DNA of 64,000 nucleotides, from contig SUVO01000001.1 of the NCBI GenBank assembly GCA_015061955.1, positions 66,233 through 130,232 of the forward strand. Reading direction: 5' to 3'. Under the pieces are notes generated by a model, which did not search any database, had not been told where the DNA came from, and saw only the letters and a list, made by a program, of their open reading frames with translations. How positions within the stretch are numbered: the first letter of the stretch is position 1; each line of letters opens with the position of its first letter. Below, piece after piece: positions 62,746 through 64,000 of the stretch. The stretch comes from Verrucomicrobiaceae bacterium. GTDB lineage: Bacteria; Verrucomicrobiota; Verrucomicrobiia; Opitutales; Intestinicryptomonadaceae. A program made the translations under genes and the position numbers.

Positions 62746-64000
62746 ATGAGAAAAGCTATTATCTTGTTAATGACACTATCTATATCTTTGGCTTGTGCTA
62801 ATTCTTTCGAATTATATAAGCCAGATAAGAAGGAAAATATGGTTGCTACCGTAAAGAATACGGGTGAAAAAATTCTTGTAAATTACGACGAAGCAAAAGC
62901 CAATATTTACAAAAAATTAGATATTCTCGATAAAATTGGCGAATCTGGTCGTGTAGAAAATGCAACGCAATGGCTCGAACAAGAACGCCCGAAGGTTATT
63001 AAATTCTTAGAAGAAGAATATTATGGTAAACTTCCTCCACGCCCACAAAAGATAGAGTTTAAACTTGTAGAAGCTTCCGACAATGCCCTTGATGGAACAG
63101 CGAAGCGTCGTCAATATAAAATCATTTCTACTGATGTAAATGGAACGCATATTTTCAACGTATTGCTGTATTATCCTAAAAATGCTTCTAAAGATAATCC
63201 AGTACCAGCGTTTGTGTATCCAAACTACTATGGAAACCACACAACATCAATTGAAAAAGACATACTTTTTCCCGAAGCAGATGCATGGATACGAAATAAT
63301 AAAATTTGTAAAGTTTCCGATAACAAAGCTCATGAATATCAACGTGGTACGCATATCGACCGACATCCTGTAAAAGAAATAGTAGCCCGAGGTTATGCAG
63401 TTGCTACATTCTGTTATTGCGAGTTGTATCCTGATACAGAAACTTATTTCATGCCTGAAAAATCGATATACAGAATTTTCGATAGAAACGCTTTAGATAC
63501 TCATTTACGTTCAATTCCAGCTTGGGCTTGGGGAGATTGTAGAACGTTAGATTTGCTTGAAAGCTTGCCGTTTATAAATAGATATCGAATTGGTGTTGTT
63601 GGACATTCGCGTATAGGTAAAACTGCTATGCTTGCAGGTGTATACGATAAACGATTTGCTTTGGCTGTGTCGAATAGCTCTTGTGCTGGTGGTGCGGCAA
63701 TGAATCGCAGAAATTATGGTGAGACAATGCAATTTGCGTCGAAGCATTTTGTCTGTTGGTATCAGCCAAAAATGCAACAATATGGTGATAATATTGAAAC
63801 AATGCCAATTGATGCTCAACATTTCCTTGCAGCTATGGCTCCACGCATGATATTGGTGTTGTCGGGTACTAAAGATTTTTGGGCAGACCCTAAGGGCGAA
63901 TTTTGGTCTCTTATGGAAGCTGGAAAAATCTATAAGCTTTTCGGTGCAAAAAAAATTCCAACATTTGATGATTTGCGTGTGAACAAATTGTTCGTAGGCG
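62746..64000 (+). CDS. Glucuronoyl esterase-like (CE15) secreted enzyme, cut by the right edge
   Basis: The frame is open from ATG 62746 to the end of the window (418 codons, no stop). A signal peptide (KAIILLMTLSISLACA) is followed by an alpha/beta-hydrolase-type domain. Ser288 in VVGHSRIGKTAML is the predicted nucleophile in the CE15 pattern GHSRxGK, and DAQHFLAAMAPR with the catalytic His, then SGTKDFWADPKGEF, follow the order of glucuronoyl esterases. These enzymes cut ester bonds between glucuronic acid and lignin alcohols, or act on related pectin or xylan esters. The C-terminus lies outside the window. Confidence 0.85.
   Translation, partial: MRKAIILLMTLSISLACANSFELYKPDKKENMVATVKNTGEKILVNYDEAKANIYKKLDILDKIGESGRVENATQWLEQERPKVIKFLEEEYYGKLPPRPQKIEFKLVEASDNALDGTAKRRQYKIISTDVNGTHIFNVLLYYPKNASKDNPVPAFVYPNYYGNHTTSIEKDILFPEADAWIRNNKICKVSDNKAHEYQRGTHIDRHPVKEIVARGYAVATFCYCELYPDTETYFMPEKSIYRIFDRNALDTHLRSIPAWAWGDCRTLDLLESLPFINRYRIGVVGHSRIGKTAMLAGVYDKRFALAVSNSSCAGGAAMNRRNYGETMQFASKHFVCWYQPKMQQYGDNIETMPIDAQHFLAAMAPRMILVLSGTKDFWADPKGEFWSLMEAGKIYKLFGAKKIPTFDDLRVNKLFVG

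Noticed and set aside
62571-62801. 76-residue frame before the CE15 gene
   Set aside because: Overlaps the signal peptide of the esterase in another frame and has no supporting signal.

Overview
This is an AT-rich bacterial chromosome segment, densely coded on both strands, with 57 protein genes (two cut by the window edges) and two tRNA genes. I see no phage, insertion sequence, CRISPR array, rRNA or recognisable defence island. The content is mostly housekeeping with a saccharolytic, secreted accessory layer. A large RpoD with region 1.1 and a lysine-rich tail, type IV-pilin-like export genes, weak Shine-Dalgarno use and many exported sugar enzymes with Tat-like leaders fit the PVC group, most likely Verrucomicrobiota. 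This placement is an inference from gene style, not from a marker-gene tree. Tyrosine phenol-lyase, glycerol and glycolate/lactate use and plant or algal polysaccharide enzymes suggest an anaerobic or facultative, gut- or detritus-associated life.

Layout. 1-4135: glycerol module (glpF and glpK leftward, glpD divergent). 4143-5441: acidic amino acid/dicarboxylate symporter. 5545-11674 (minus): TPR lipoprotein, dnaG, rpoD and a small secreted protein in one operon. 11747-14712: DUF362 protein, Nudix hydrolase and gltX. 14743-19500 (minus): a compact five-gene operon (class III aminotransferase, PLP-homeostasis protein, aroE, prepilin peptidase, Xer recombinase). 19569-25124: lgt, an unrecognised 536-residue basic protein, a small secreted protein and a degenerate chemoreceptor-like protein. 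25157-30121: agarase-like glycoside hydrolase and glcF/glcD-type oxidase subunits. 30269-34104: tRNA-Gly, acylphosphatase, an ABC exporter with a TPR partner, and metF. 34178-37264: lysC and a NifU-like/GGGtGRT gene pair. 37430-42084: pilin-like protein, mgtE, lrgAB and a Tat-type phosphoesterase. 42218-50192: gatCAB, Ste24-like protease, Nif3, aroQ and a UvrD/PcrA-type helicase. 50199-62148: GH43 enzyme, tyrosine phenol-lyase, rpsR, tsaC, hinT, exonuclease, IMPase, apbE, and three exported sugar-metabolism proteins. The right edge has tRNA-Thr and the start of a CE15-type esterase.

How they work together. GlpF/GlpK/GlpD take glycerol to dihydroxyacetone phosphate. The agarase-like enzyme, GH43, CE15 esterase, two exported TIM-barrel isomerase-like proteins and an exported Gfo/Idh/MocA oxidoreductase look like parts of extracytoplasmic polysaccharide breakdown. 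GatCAB beside GltX in the same window implies amidotransferase synthesis of Gln-tRNA and/or Asn-tRNA. AroE and AroQ belong to the shikimate pathway.

The most unusual signals are: a DnaG primase that has lost three of its four zinc ligands, a histone-H1-like tail on RpoD, the poorly understood NifU-like/GGGtGRT pair, a chemoreceptor with an eroded CheA-binding tip, a conserved-looking but unrecognised basic protein, a tyrosine phenol-lyase with an altered lysine neighbourhood, and a recurring A-tract plus GCTTG element before many genes. No stretch over 300 bases lacks a gene; the longest gaps (22157-22417, 30342-30581, 53128-53376, 62149-62382, 62459-62745) hold promoters, terminators and a tRNA remnant.
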